A stretch of DNA of 64,000 nt. Source: JBGTSJ01 sp041940305. Its GTDB lineage: Bacteria > Planctomycetota > Planctomycetia > Planctomycetales > Planctomycetaceae. The notes below the pieces were generated by a model that did no database searches, was not told the DNA's origin, and was given only the letters and a program-made list of their open reading frames with translations. This document shows, piece by piece, positions 50,665 to 60,792 of this stretch (positions are counted from its first letter, which is position 1; each line of letters opens with the position of its first letter). The stretch lies in assembly GCA_041940305.1 (NCBI GenBank), contig JBGTSJ010000014.1:62001-126000 (forward strand). The letters are read 5' to 3'. Both the position numbers and the translations under genes were made by a program.

Positions 50665-53478
50665 TCAATCGACGAACAGAAACTCATTCGTCAACAAGAG
50701 CGCCTGAGCCGTTTCCTGAAGAGCGCCGGCATGCTGCGACAGATATCCCGTCAACAACGTACGTTCAGACTCATCCGGATCGCGGCCCAGGATGACGCGG
50801 AACAGTTGAATTGTTCGCTGATCGGACGGGGCCGCCTGCACTTCAGGCCGGGCGACGATCGCCGCCGCCATCTCCTGCACGAACGGGGAGTTCATCCCGT
50901 ACAGTACCTGCTGCGGCACGGCTGTCACCGGGCGCTCGGGCGATGACGTATCCGGTGTGGGGAAGTCGAACGTCCGGAACAGGCCGGGGAGGTTGTTACG
51001 GTCGACCAGGGCGTACACCGTGCGGCGGTTTGTGAAGGGTCGCTCTTCAATGTTGACCGGGCGGCCCTCCAGGGCGGGGTTCAGTCGGCCGGCGACGAAC
51101 AGCATCGAGTCGCGCATCGGCTCGAACTCCAGCCTGCGGCGGTTCATCCGCCACAGCAGCCGGTTTTCGGGATCAACGGCTCGCGCGTCGGCACGGTCAT
51201 CAGCTGCCTGCCGGTACGTGGCCGACAGCATGATCGTGCGGTGCAGGTCCTTCAGCGACCAGCCGTCGCGCATCAGTGTCGCGGCGAGCCAGTCAAGCAG
51301 TTCGGGATGCGAGGGAGGATCGCTCCGCGCGCCAAAGTCGCTCGCCGTGCGGACGAGCCCGGTCCCGAAGTGATGCTGCCAGACGCGATTGACGATGACG
51401 CGCGACGTCAACGGATTGTCGGGCGCCACGATCGATCGGGCGAGGTCGAGCCGGCCGCTGCCGTTGGGAAATGATTCCTGCTCGCTGCCGCCGAGCACTT
51501 GCGGGAATCGCCGCGCTACGGGATCGCCGCGCCGTCCCGGATTGCCGCGCAGAAAGACGACCGGCTGCACCGGCTGTTCGCGATCGACCAGCACCATCGC
51601 CCGAGCCGGCGCTCCGGGAGACGTGGCTTCCCACTCGGCGACCTGACGCTCGAGATTGCGGATCTGGTCGCGGTTGTCGCGCTCGAAGATCTCCCGCTCG
51701 GCCCTCTCCAGCGGCACGTCCGTCACCGAGCCGGGGCCATGTAGCACGAGCCGCAACTGCTCGGCGTCGCCATCCGGCAATGCCTCGGGCGGAACTCCTT
51801 CTTTGTGCGAGGCCAGCATCCCCTCCCACTGGGACTGAATGTCGGCGAACAGCCGCCCGTAGGCCCGGGCCACGTCCGTCATCGAACCGAGCGGCGTCTC
51901 GCACAGCGCGTTCACGACGAGCGGATTCCATGCCGGCCCCGCCCCGGTCGTTGAGGACTGCAATGCCTCCTGCAGCGACGCGGTGAATGTCTCCGCCGGC
52001 AGCGTCGATGCCGTCTGCCAAGGTCCGAACACCGCATCATCCGGTTTCAATCGCTGCTCCAGCAGTCCCTTCCACCGTTGCATCAGCTTTTCGCGCGGCT
52101 GCCCATGTTCGTACTGCAACTCGTATCCACCGGGCAGCCGTCCCATCGCAGCCGCGGCGGCCAGCAGATAATCGCCCCCCTCCGTCCGCGCCTTCTTGAG
52201 CAGGTCGGCATAAGCCTGCTGTTTGTAGTCTTCGACGGCCTGCTGCCGCTTGTCGCGCTCGGCCTTGTACGCGAGATACTCCGGTGTTTCGTCGACTTCG
52301 CCGATGAGCGGGAGTGAGTCCGGTTCCTGCGAGCTTTCGAACACGCCGTAGAGCGCATAGTAGTCCTTCGCTTCGAGCGGGTCATACTTGTGATCATGGC
52401 AGCGGGCGCACGAGAGCGTCATCCCCATCAGGCCGCGGGTGGTGACGTCGATGCGGTCATCGGCGATGTCCTGCTGGTTGTTCAGGAACCGCGGGCCGAC
52501 CGTCAAATACCCCAGCGCGGCCAGCGCGGGGTCATTCTCGCTCAGTCCCAGCTGATCGGCCGCCAGCTGCTCCAGCACAAAGCGGTCATACGGCTTGTCG
52601 TCGTTCATCGCCTCGACGACATAGTCGCGGTAGGTGTAGCTGAAGGGATAAAACCGGTTCTCCGTGAACACGTACCCTTTGGTGTCTGCGTACCGCGCAA
52701 CGTCCAGCCAGTGCCGTCCCCACCGTTGTCCGTATTGCGGCGACGCGAGCAGGCGATCGATCAGCTGCGCCCACGCATCCGGCGCGGGATCATGGACGAA
52801 CGCCTCGACTTCCTCGTAAGTCGGCGGCAGCCCGAGCAGGTCGAAATAGGCACGGCGGATCAACGTCCGGCGGTCCGCTTCCGGCGACAGCGCCAAACCC
52901 TGCGATTCCAGCTTCGCCACTACAAATCGGTCCAGCGCCGTACGACAGGCAGCGGCGTTTGCGACGTCAGGTATCTGCGGCAGGGAAACCGGCCGATACG
53001 CCCAGTGCGTCTCCGCCGCGCGGGCGAAATCGATGCTTCCGTCCGGCAGCCGCGGAATGCCGCCGTGGTTCGACGGAGCGGCATCGTTCCCCTCCGGCCA
53101 GAACGCCCCGCTGCGAACCCACTCGGTCAGAACGGCCAGTTCCTCGTCCGGCAGCTTCTCCGCGGGCGGCATCTGCACATCGTCATCGGCGTATCGAATG
53201 ACCTGCACGAGCCGGCTCTCATCCGGGTTGCCCGCGACGATCACCGGTCCGGAATCGTTGCCCCGCAGGGCGAAGACGCGGGCATCCAGTCGGAGCGCGG
53301 CCTCCTGCTTGTCCGGGCCGTGGCATTCCACACACCGCGCGACCAGAATCGGCCGCACCTTCGCTTCAAAGAACTGTTCGGCGTCAGCCGCCGCATCGTC
53401 GGCGCGCGCACTCGGCGCCAGCGCGGACGAACACGCGAGAACACAGCCGTACAGCGCGAGAATTCCGCTGACACGCAT
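50665..53478 (-). CDS. PSD1 and planctomycete cytochrome c domain-containing protein
   Basis: A 937-residue exported protein. After a signal peptide come the planctomycete cytochrome (PSCyt1) heme site CVECH at residues 49-53, then DUF1549 (PSCyt2), which starts RTALDRFVVAKLESQGLALS and includes RAYFDLLGLPPT and ARYADTKGY, and DUF1553 (PSD1) with NPLTSRVIVNRVWQHHFGTG and DGWSLKDLHRTIMLSATYRQ. It is the first gene of a pair with DUF1501. The heme implies electron transfer, probably linked to extracellular carbohydrate breakdown. The ATG at 53478 gives the signal peptide; 61 upstream codons are unlike it. Confidence 0.94.
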   Translation of the reverse strand: MRVSGILALYGCVLACSSALAPSARADDAAADAEQFFEAKVRPILVARCVECHGPDKQEAALRLDARVFALRGNDSGPVIVAGNPDESRLVQVIRYADDDVQMPPAEKLPDEELAVLTEWVRSGAFWPEGNDAAPSNHGGIPRLPDGSIDFARAAETHWAYRPVSLPQIPDVANAAACRTALDRFVVAKLESQGLALSPEADRRTLIRRAYFDLLGLPPTYEEVEAFVHDPAPDAWAQLIDRLLASPQYGQRWGRHWLDVARYADTKGYVFTENRFYPFSYTYRDYVVEAMNDDKPYDRFVLEQLAADQLGLSENDPALAALGYLTVGPRFLNNQQDIADDRIDVTTRGLMGMTLSCARCHDHKYDPLEAKDYYALYGVFESSQEPDSLPLIGEVDETPEYLAYKAERDKRQQAVEDYKQQAYADLLKKARTEGGDYLLAAAAAMGRLPGGYELQYEHGQPREKLMQRWKGLLEQRLKPDDAVFGPWQTASTLPAETFTASLQEALQSSTTGAGPAWNPLVVNALCETPLGSMTDVARAYGRLFADIQSQWEGMLASHKEGVPPEALPDGDAEQLRLVLHGPGSVTDVPLERAEREIFERDNRDQIRNLERQVAEWEATSPGAPARAMVLVDREQPVQPVVFLRGNPGRRGDPVARRFPQVLGGSEQESFPNGSGRLDLARSIVAPDNPLTSRVIVNRVWQHHFGTGLVRTASDFGARSDPPSHPELLDWLAATLMRDGWSLKDLHRTIMLSATYRQAADDRADARAVDPENRLLWRMNRRRLEFEPMRDSMLFVAGRLNPALEGRPVNIEERPFTNRRTVYALVDRNNLPGLFRTFDFPTPDTSSPERPVTAVPQQVLYGMNSPFVQEMAAAIVARPEVQAAPSDQRTIQLFRVILGRDPDESERTLLTGYLSQHAGALQETAQALLLTNEFLFVD

Positions 53479-53766
53479 CAGACACACCAGGAGGGAACAG
53501 GCAGAACCACGAGGCGCGGCTCCGGCGGGGAAACTCAAGGGGCGCAGTCGCCATGGTCGTCGCAGGCACAGTCCTCTGTGCCGTCCAGCGGACTGACTGC
53601 CATACGCGGCGAACTCCGGGCCCACACGCGGCACTCCGAAATACTCCGCTTCTGCACCCAACTCCAGCGCGGCAGTGCTCAGGCGAGCCTCCGCGGCGCT
53701 CCTCGATTATAGTGCGATCGGACCCATCGCGGGAGATTGTCCGCTGAGTTTCGAGGATTCACGCGT

Positions 53767-54579
53767 GTGCGGGAGAGTCTGTTGAGGGACGAGCCGAGTA
53801 TTCAGACGCTGTTCGATATCACCGGCCGCACGGCCCTCGTCACCGGTGCGTCCGGCTATCTCGGCGGCGCACTGGCCCGCGCCCTGGCGGAGGCAGGTGC
53901 CTCAGTCGTTCTGACCAGCCGCGATCCGCGAAAGCTCGGGCACCTTGCCGAAGAGCTTCCCTGCGGCTCGGGCGCAAGTCATCACTGTGTCCAGCTCGAC
54001 CACATGGACGAGACTTCCATCGCCGCAGGTTTCGACCGTGCTCTGACGCTCGCGGGAGAGCTGGACATCCTGGTGAACAATGGCCAGGAGTCGGTCGGAG
54101 GGGACCTGACAACGGTCACCGGCGACGACTTCAATCGCACGCTCGCCAACGCAACGGGCTACTTCCTCCTGGCCCGACGCCTCCGCGATCACGTCGTCGG
54201 ACGTAGCGCTCCCGGCGCAATTGTGATGATCGGCTCCATGTACGGCGTAGTCGGCTCCTACCCCGATGCGTACGCCGGAGTCTGCACCGCCAGTCCGGTG
54301 CAGTATCACGCGCTGAAAGGAGGCGTCGTGCACATGACCCGACACCTGGCCGTGTACTGGGCTGCCGACGGGGTGCGCGTAAACTGCCTCTCTCCGGGTC
54401 CCTTCCCCAACGAACAGGCGCCGTCCGCCATGGTCGAGCGACTGTGCGGCAAGTCACCGATGCAACGCATGGGCCGCCCTCACGAACTCAAGGGGGCGTT
54501 GCTGCTGCTGGCAAGCGATGCCGGGAGTTACATCACCGGCCAGAACCTGCTGGTGGACGGCGGATGGACGGCGTGGTAA
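53767..54579 (+). CDS. SDR family oxidoreductase
   Basis: A 270-residue short-chain dehydrogenase. The NAD(P) loop is TGASGYLGG (TGxxxGxG), LVNNGQE is the NNxG motif in modified form, the serine is in IVMIGSMYG, and Tyr/Lys are in VQYHALKGG (YxxxK). PGPFPNE and ITGQNLLVDGG close the domain as usual. It starts with GTG at 53767; a TTG at 53737 would add ten residues. The GSMYGVVG loop is longer than average. Substrate unknown. Confidence 0.86.
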   Translation: MRESLLRDEPSIQTLFDITGRTALVTGASGYLGGALARALAEAGASVVLTSRDPRKLGHLAEELPCGSGASHHCVQLDHMDETSIAAGFDRALTLAGELDILVNNGQESVGGDLTTVTGDDFNRTLANATGYFLLARRLRDHVVGRSAPGAIVMIGSMYGVVGSYPDAYAGVCTASPVQYHALKGGVVHMTRHLAVYWAADGVRVNCLSPGPFPNEQAPSAMVERLCGKSPMQRMGRPHELKGALLLLASDAGSYITGQNLLVDGGWTAW

Positions 54580-54779
54580 CGCCGCTGCGATGGATGCTAC
54601 GAACTGCATTCGTCGCGCAGGGAGCATCATGTCGACAGGGTTCATCCCGGCCAGTTCCACGCCAACGACTCGTCCACCGGATGGTACGTCCTGCCTCGAT
54701 GCCGACCGCTCTGCTGCGAAGGCAGAGTCGAGCAGGTAGGATCAAAACTCCCCAACCCCATTTGGCGTGAGGTCATCGA

Positions 54780-55376
54780 ATGTTCCTGCCCCGCTTGTTT
54801 GTCATGACTGCCGTCTGCCTGTGGACGCCATTGAGCGCCTGGGCCGAGCCGACTCCGGCGTCCGTGGCTCCCGCCATGCAGACTCCCGAGGAGGTCGCCA
54901 AAGCTGCATTGGAGGCAATGCGGGAGTCACGGCTGGGGGACTATGCCCGGATGATGCATCCCGAAGCCGCCGCGAATTTCAAACAAATGATGCTGCCTGT
55001 TTTCTCAGAAGCGTTTGAGAATGGAGAGGAACAGGAACTGTTATCAATCTTTCCGGAGGTCGAATCCCTCGCACAACTGGAGATGATGGACTCAGCTGAG
55101 TTCTTCCAGGTTTTCCTCGAGGGCGTGTTCTCTGCCCGTCCCGATTTTCAGGAAGTCCTGGCGGGCACGGAGATGACGGTCCTCGGCTCCGTAGCGGAAG
55201 GGGATTCGCACGCGCACGTTGTCTATCGGGGCAGCATCGCCCTTGAGGAGGTGAAGGTGACGAAGGTGGGCGTCATCAGCTTCCAGCGAACCGAAACCGG
55301 CTGGGGAATGCTGCTATCGGGTGAGTTCGAAGGACTCGCAAACGCTCTGCAGCAGAGATTTGGGCCTGAGCAGTAG
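54780..55376 (+). CDS. hypothetical exported protein
   Basis: A 198-residue protein with a signal peptide (LFVMTAVCLWTPLSAWA). The mature part is helical then beta-rich, with LEAMRESRLGDYARMMHPEA near the start and HVVYRGSIALEEVKVTKVGV near the end, reminiscent of the NTF2-like fold often seen in short exported planctomycete proteins. No specific family is assigned. It converges on a thioredoxin-like gene. Confidence 0.7.
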   Translation: MFLPRLFVMTAVCLWTPLSAWAEPTPASVAPAMQTPEEVAKAALEAMRESRLGDYARMMHPEAAANFKQMMLPVFSEAFENGEEQELLSIFPEVESLAQLEMMDSAEFFQVFLEGVFSARPDFQEVLAGTEMTVLGSVAEGDSHAHVVYRGSIALEEVKVTKVGVISFQRTETGWGMLLSGEFEGLANALQQRFGPEQ

Positions 55377-55425
55377 TCACGATGCAGCTGCCGGTCAGGC
55401 TCTTGATGCGCTCGGAGCACGAAAA

Positions 55426-55456
55426 CACCCCGGCTTTCAAGGTGAAAGCCGGGGTG
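55426..55456 (-). terminator. terminator of the thioredoxin-like gene
   Basis: A perfect 13-bp stem (CACCCCGGCTTTC and complement) with a 5-nt loop, followed on the minus strand by TTTTC, 38 nt after the stop of the minus-strand gene. It may also end the plus-strand transcript. Confidence 0.8.
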
Positions 55457-55494
55457 CAACGTGCGAGCAGCCTGACCCGCGAGACACGTTCCGA

Positions 55495-55989
55495 TTAGAA
55501 GCGACGGCAGTTCGGGCAGTAGCCGGGGTTCGTGTACTGCTGCGCCCAGTTGAGCGTGGCCGACACCTGCTTGCCGCTCTGGTAGGTCTCCAGAACGTCC
55601 TTCAGCTTGTCGTGGTCCAGGTGCTCGCTGGTGCGGTAAATCTGCTGCTTCTGGTTCGAGTCGATCACGACGACGCGGGGGAGGGCCTGCGAGCCGAACA
55701 GCTCGTGGACCTTCTTGCCATGCTCCGTGCCCGTGTCGATCTCGGCCACGATGTAGTTGTCGAGCAGCTCACTGATGGCGGCGTCCTTGCGCAGTTCCTC
55801 GACCGAGATCGAGTTGTTGGCGGCGACTTCCTGCGCCGGCGGGTTGAGGATCACGAGCATCGGCCGCTTGACGTCGGCGGCGGTGTGCCAGGCCTTGGTG
55901 TAGCTCCCGTAGGTCTGAACATCGGACGCGGCGTCCATCCCGTTGATCGAAGCGCCGAGAACGAGAACGAGGGCCGTGGTGAGATACAT
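55495..55989 (-). CDS. thioredoxin-like protein lacking the CxxC, exported
   Basis: A 164-residue protein with a short signal peptide. The region PMLVILNPPAQEVAANNS, then VAEIDTGTEHGKKVHELF and ALPRVVVIDSNQKQQIYR, follow the thioredoxin-fold order, with the cis-proline in LPRVVVI. The place of the CxxC is occupied by NPPAQE, so it is not a redox enzyme of the usual type. A CPNC pair at the very C-terminus is unusual. A strong terminator follows. Confidence 0.7.
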   Translation of the reverse strand: MYLTTALVLVLGASINGMDAASDVQTYGSYTKAWHTAADVKRPMLVILNPPAQEVAANNSISVEELRKDAAISELLDNYIVAEIDTGTEHGKKVHELFGSQALPRVVVIDSNQKQQIYRTSEHLDHDKLKDVLETYQSGKQVSATLNWAQQYTNPGYCPNCRRF

Positions 55990-56475
55990 GCAGGACTCCT
56001 TTCAGTGAAACTTAAGGTGGGTGCGCACCGGGAGCGCAACGGCTCCGCGGGGCCTTCAGGTGAGATTCACCGCATCAACGCGATGCGGGAGCCGTCGTGA
56101 CGGCTGGCATAGGGAAGCAGGGGGTCGTGCTGTCGGTGGGATTCTCCAATTCGCTCGACGGCGTTGCCCGCGTGGCGTCGAGAAGGCAGCGGCGGGACCC
56201 CTCCAGCACTGCCTCGGGTTTCAGTGAAGTCGGAGCATCATGGCAATTCGCCCCCGTCCGTCAAGCCTCCGGAAATTACCTAGCCCACAAATTTTGAAAA
56301 TACTGACCCCTCCGTTGAGCGGATCGCTGTAAACATTTTGATTTCATCCTGTTGCGGCATTGAACTGCCCCCTGTCCAGAGGTGAGAATCTCCAAACCTC
56401 ACCGACTTGATCGCTCTAACGGGACGAGTCCGGGACTGGACGCCGGAGCGGTCGCACGTGCGCTGGCATGCTCTC
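55990..56475. other. intergenic region between divergent thioredoxin-like and cardiolipin synthase genes
   Basis: A 486-bp region. Its right half is locally less GC-rich (around 56270-56350), consistent with promoters, but no gene, RNA or clear repeat was seen. Confidence 0.4.
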
Positions 56476-57924
56476 ATGATCGCCGAAGTGACGTTCGATG
56501 CCCGCGCCGTCGTCAGCCTGGTCAGCGGTTATCTCTTCACGCTGTTGCTCATTCGCTGGGTAGTGCTGACAAAGAAACGGCAGCCGCTGAGCACCGTGGC
56601 GTGGATCCTCGCCATCGTCCTGCTGCCGTACGTGGGAGGCATCCTCTTTCTGTTCTTCGGCATCAACCGTGTTCAGCGCCGGCGCGAGACCAGGCAAGCG
56701 GCGCGGCGGAGCGTCCTCGATCATCTGCCGCCGCTCCCCGGAACTGATGCCGCGGCGCCGCTCGGATTGAACGTAATCCAGGCGCACCTGATGCGTCTGA
56801 CGCAGCGTATCTGCGGGACCTCGCCGACCGAAGGCAACCGGATCGAAGTGCTGGCGGACACCAACGTCACGCTCCGCCGCATTGAAGTCGCCATCATGCA
56901 GGCGCGCGAGTCGGTGCACCTGGAGTACTACATCTGGCGACCCGACAAAACCGGCACGCGGCTGCGGGACATGCTCGTTGAAAAGGCCCGGGAGGGTGTG
57001 AAGGTCCGCTTCCTCTATGACGGGTTCGGCTCACTGTTTTTACGACGCGGCTTCCTCAAGCCCATGCTCGATGCCGGCGTCTCGTTGGCGACGTTCCTGC
57101 CGGGACAGAGCCTCCGCGAGCGCTGGTCGATCAATCTCCGCAGCCACCGCAAGATCGTGGTGGTGGACGGCCGCACCGGCTTTACCGGCGGCATGAACAT
57201 CGGCGATGAGTACCTCGGGCGCAACAAGAAGTTTGGCTACTGGCGGGACACGCATCTGGAGCTGTATGGTCCGACGGTGCTGCAGTTGCAGCAGGTCTTT
57301 ACGGAAGACTGGTATTACGCCACCGGCGAAGAGCTGACGCAGCCGGAACGGTTCCCCCGGCCCCAAGAAACCGGCGACGTCTGTGCCCAGGTGGTCAGCG
57401 GCGGGCCCGATGCCGACGTCGCCGCCTTTCATGCGCTGATGTTCTCAGCGATTAACGAGGCACAGGAGCGAGTGACGCTCGCAACCAGCTACTTCGTTCC
57501 GACCGACCCATTGGTGATGGCCCTGGAGACGGCGGCCTTGCGCGGGGTCAAAGTCCGCCTGTTGGTGGCGGGGAAATCCGCCCACTACTGGACGGTGCTC
57601 GCCGGCCGGTCTTACTACGACACACTGATCAAGGCCGGCGTCGAGATCCATGAGTACAAGCGGGGCATCCTGCACTCCAAGACGCTCACCGTGGACGGCT
57701 GCTGGTCCCTGGTCGGCACTCCGAATTTCGACGCGCGTTCCCTGCTGCTCAACTTCGAGGTGGGGGTCGCGATGTATGACCCACGCGTGGCGGCCGAGCT
57801 TGAGGAGCACTACGACGATGACATCCAGCACGCCCGTCGCATCCGCCCCGAACACTGGAATATGCGCCCGCTCAGGCAGGTGGCGCTGGAGAACATCTGC
57901 CGTCTCTTCTCGCCCGTTCTGTAG
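56476..57924 (+). CDS. cls: cardiolipin synthase
   Basis: A 482-residue phospholipase D superfamily enzyme that joins two phosphatidylglycerols into cardiolipin. Two N-terminal membrane segments (VSLVSGYLFTLLLIRWVVLT and VAWILAIVLLPYVGGILFLF) precede two HKD motifs: HRKIVVVDGRTGFTGGMNIG (His224) and HSKTLTVDGCWSLVGTPNFD (His400). The ATG at 56476 gives the membrane-anchored N-terminus; 23 upstream codons are unlike it. pgsA, which makes its precursor, is at 896-1561. Confidence 0.94.
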   Translation: MIAEVTFDARAVVSLVSGYLFTLLLIRWVVLTKKRQPLSTVAWILAIVLLPYVGGILFLFFGINRVQRRRETRQAARRSVLDHLPPLPGTDAAAPLGLNVIQAHLMRLTQRICGTSPTEGNRIEVLADTNVTLRRIEVAIMQARESVHLEYYIWRPDKTGTRLRDMLVEKAREGVKVRFLYDGFGSLFLRRGFLKPMLDAGVSLATFLPGQSLRERWSINLRSHRKIVVVDGRTGFTGGMNIGDEYLGRNKKFGYWRDTHLELYGPTVLQLQQVFTEDWYYATGEELTQPERFPRPQETGDVCAQVVSGGPDADVAAFHALMFSAINEAQERVTLATSYFVPTDPLVMALETAALRGVKVRLLVAGKSAHYWTVLAGRSYYDTLIKAGVEIHEYKRGILHSKTLTVDGCWSLVGTPNFDARSLLLNFEVGVAMYDPRVAAELEEHYDDDIQHARRIRPEHWNMRPLRQVALENICRLFSPVL

Positions 57925-57954
57925 GCGCTTCACTTCGACAGAGCGCGGAAGGAG

Positions 57955-58344
57955 TCAGTTCGTCGTGGCTTCTTCGCAGCCGGTCAGGACGCGCACCAGT
58001 TGCAGCATGTCCCGCGGGCTGAATGGCTTGCTGACCACGGCGGAGATGTCGAGGTCGCGCTGCAGCACCTTCGTCGGCAGTTCGTAGGCCTTCGCCGTCA
58101 GCAGCACGATCGGCATCGAGGCGTAGCGGTAGTCGTCCCGCACCTTGCGGCACAGTTCCAGGCCGTCCATCACCGGCATCTGGCAGTCGCTGATGAGCAG
58201 GTCGGGCGCCGAGCGTTCGATCTTTTCCCAGGCGGCCAGTCCGTTCTCCGCGGTCTCCACCTCAAACCCGGACTTGCGCAGGCGGAGGCTGATGGTGCAG
58301 GTGATGTGCGGCTCGTCGTCGCAGACCAGTACGCGCGGGGGCAT
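57955..58344 (-). CDS. single-domain response regulator
   Basis: A 129-residue receiver protein: acidic pair in VLVCDDEPH, phospho-acceptor Asp53 in LISDCQMPVMDG, switch threonine in VLLTAKA and lysine in VVSKPFSPRDM. There is no output domain. It is probably a CheY-like or phosphorelay component. An ATG at 58362 would add six residues. Confidence 0.9.
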   Translation of the reverse strand: MPPRVLVCDDEPHITCTISLRLRKSGFEVETAENGLAAWEKIERSAPDLLISDCQMPVMDGLELCRKVRDDYRYASMPIVLLTAKAYELPTKVLQRDLDISAVVSKPFSPRDMLQLVRVLTGCEEATTN

Positions 58345-58568
58345 GGCGACCTCAAAGGGCATCGGCTGTCACCGCCCAGTCCGGCACGGCGACCACTCAC
58401 AAGGACTCTTCCGCGGAAACCTACCTCACTGATGTCGGGCAGGTTACAGCAGACGGACGTGCAGCGGCGTTCTGCTGGGGTCGTGCGCGAGTTGACCGAC
58501 AGCAGCAGTTCTACCGGCCAGACCCATGCTGCCGGTTGTGCGGATTCACACGGGCCTGATCTCGGGCG

Positions 58569-59300
58569 TCAGGCGCCGCGCCCGTCGTGATCCTCAAGGA
58601 CGCTTTCCGTGCCTGCGGCCGACCGGGGAGCTGCGGCAGCTTTCACCAGCAGGTCGGCCGCCTGCTGCAGTTCGGAGCGCGTCAGCAACCCCGCCGCATT
58701 GCCCGGAAACTCACTGGAGGCATGCCAGCGTCCCAGCGCGTCGAACATCACATCGCAGGCCGATTCCTGCACACCAAACTTCGCCTTCAAAATGCGGGCC
58801 TCGGTGGGAGGAATATCCTGAAACTGGCTGATCAGCAGAAAGTCCCCCTCGTTCGACAGGTCCAGGTGTAGAGCATGGACCTGCTGCACGGCGGCCGTCG
58901 TGGGCCCCAGCTTCACTTTTCGGGGCCCTCCGGCCAGCAGCCGCTCGGCCGCCGGCCGGTCCGCGGCAATCAGCCGGGCGGCTGTCTCACATACGGCGTA
59001 GACAACGCTCTCGTCCAGTAATGAACCGCTGACCGCATCTTCACTGGTGTGCCGCCGCCACGTCTCGGCCAGCAGGTCGATCTGCACCTGCGGCGGCACG
59101 TGCTTGAGAAACGGGACTTCGGTCAGATAACCGAAGGCCTGCTCTCCGAGCATTCCCACCTGCTCCATGAGCAGCACGCGTTCGAGCGTGTCGCGGCACG
59201 CCAGCCGGAACGCGATGTAGGCGGAGTCGGAGTCCGGCAGGCAGTCGTTGCAGATTTTCAGCATGTCCCCCATGCTGGCAACCGACATGCCGAAACTCAA
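58569..59300 (-). CDS. hypothetical protein
   Basis: A 243-residue, mostly helical cytoplasmic protein. It contains CNDCLPDSDSAYIAFRLACR near the start, then long amphipathic helices such as DESVVYAVCETAARLIAADR. No family is recognised. It lies upstream of the response regulator gene in the same direction, 224 nt apart. Confidence 0.6.
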   Translation of the reverse strand: MSFGMSVASMGDMLKICNDCLPDSDSAYIAFRLACRDTLERVLLMEQVGMLGEQAFGYLTEVPFLKHVPPQVQIDLLAETWRRHTSEDAVSGSLLDESVVYAVCETAARLIAADRPAAERLLAGGPRKVKLGPTTAAVQQVHALHLDLSNEGDFLLISQFQDIPPTEARILKAKFGVQESACDVMFDALGRWHASSEFPGNAAGLLTRSELQQAADLLVKAAAAPRSAAGTESVLEDHDGRGA

Positions 59301-59499
59301 GCATGGAGTTTGGGGTTCGCCGGCGGCGTCCCAAAGCGTGCCGAAATCCTGCGATACGCCGCAAATATCCCGCGAAGTTCACCGGACCGGCGTCGCGAGC
59401 GTGTTGCGGAATCTCAACGCGGCGACGCGTTGTCGGCAACGGCCATTCAGTCAGTGCAATCCGCAGACTCCTGCCCGGCAAACTTCGACGGCAGGTCAC

Positions 59500-60678
59500 T
59501 CACCAGTCTCCCGCGGCACCGTCGGGATAGAACACCCGCTGCGGCAGCTCCTGCTCAAACGGATGCCGCGCCACCGCAGCTTCATTGATCTCGATCCCCA
59601 GGCCGGGACGAGTGTTGGGGCGGACCAACCGACCCTCCGGCTCAATGGTATAGCCTTCGCTGACGACGTCGGCCCGCCACGGCACATCCCCGTGCACCGT
59701 TTCGCAGATGATGTAGCCGGGCTGCGAGAACCCGAACTCCAGCGACGCCGCCGTGCTCACCGGTCCCTGCGGATTGTGGGGCGCTAAGGCGATGCGGTGT
59801 GCATCCGCCAACGCGGCGATGCGCCGGGCGTTCGTCAGTCCGCCGCAGTGCGTGATGTCGAGCTGGCAGACTTCGCAGGCGCGTCGCGCGAACAGCTCGC
59901 GAAACGCCGACAGTTCGGTGACGCGTTCACCTGTCGCGACCGGCGTCGTGATGGCCGCGTTGATCATTGCCAGTCCGTCCACCGACTCCGGCCAGCACGG
60001 CTCCTCGAAGAAATACAGCCCGTACGGATCGAGCGCCTGGCCGAACTTCAGCCCCATCGCCGGGGACGGCCTCGCGTGGCAGTCCACCATGATGTCGACG
60101 TCGTCGCCGACGGCCTCACGCATTGCCGCCACGGCCGCCTCGGCGCGACGGACCGGTCGCAGCCCTTCGATCGGCATCGTCGGCGGCACCGCCATCGACT
60201 TGAACGCCGTGTATCCCTCGGCGACTGCGGCCTGAGCCAGTTCGGCGAACCGGCGGGCGTCGTCAGCCGGCGTCTCGTAAAAATCCTCCATCCTCCCGCC
60301 GCCGAGATGGCAGTACGTGCGGACGTAATCGCGCACGGGACCACCCCACAGCTGCGAGCACGGCATCCCGGCGACCTTCCCGGCGATGTCCCACAGCGCG
60401 ATGTCGATCCCCGAGATGGCCGTCGACCGCACCACGCCGTGCCCGTGCCAGAAATGCTGCCGGTACATCATCTGCCACAAATGCTCGATCCGCCGCGGGT
60501 CTTCGCCGATCAGCAGCGGCGCCAGATCCTCCACCGCGGCGACGACGCTCCGCGTATGCCACTCCAGCGTCGCCTCGCCCCAGCCGTACAACCCGGGCTG
60601 GTCCGTCACCACCTTCACAAACACCCAGTTCCGCATCCGGGCGTGGCAGACCAGCGTCTTGATTTCAGTAATGCGCAT
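59500..60678 (-). CDS. enolase-superfamily dehydratase, galactonate dehydratase-like
   Basis: A 392-residue member of the mandelate racemase/enolase superfamily. ITEIKTLVCHARMRNWVFVK opens the capping domain; metal ligands appear in MVDCHARPSP, FFEEPCWPE and ATGERVTE, and the catalytic histidine is in LAPHNPQGPVSTAAS, in the DgoD-like pattern (DxH with a distant PHNP). These enzymes dehydrate sugar acids such as galactonate or related aldonates. The ATG at 60678 is used; 14 upstream codons are unlike it. It lies downstream of the ceramidase-like gene. Confidence 0.88.
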   Translation of the reverse strand: MRITEIKTLVCHARMRNWVFVKVVTDQPGLYGWGEATLEWHTRSVVAAVEDLAPLLIGEDPRRIEHLWQMMYRQHFWHGHGVVRSTAISGIDIALWDIAGKVAGMPCSQLWGGPVRDYVRTYCHLGGGRMEDFYETPADDARRFAELAQAAVAEGYTAFKSMAVPPTMPIEGLRPVRRAEAAVAAMREAVGDDVDIMVDCHARPSPAMGLKFGQALDPYGLYFFEEPCWPESVDGLAMINAAITTPVATGERVTELSAFRELFARRACEVCQLDITHCGGLTNARRIAALADAHRIALAPHNPQGPVSTAASLEFGFSQPGYIICETVHGDVPWRADVVSEGYTIEPEGRLVRPNTRPGLGIEINEAAVARHPFEQELPQRVFYPDGAAGDW

Positions 60679-60792
60679 ATCCAGCCCATGAACCAGGGGG
60701 TAACCGCCCCGCCGCGTCACAATCCTTGCTATACAGATCTTGCGTCATCTGCGATTCTTTGAGGCCCGACGACCTTGGACCGATGTGGTCGC

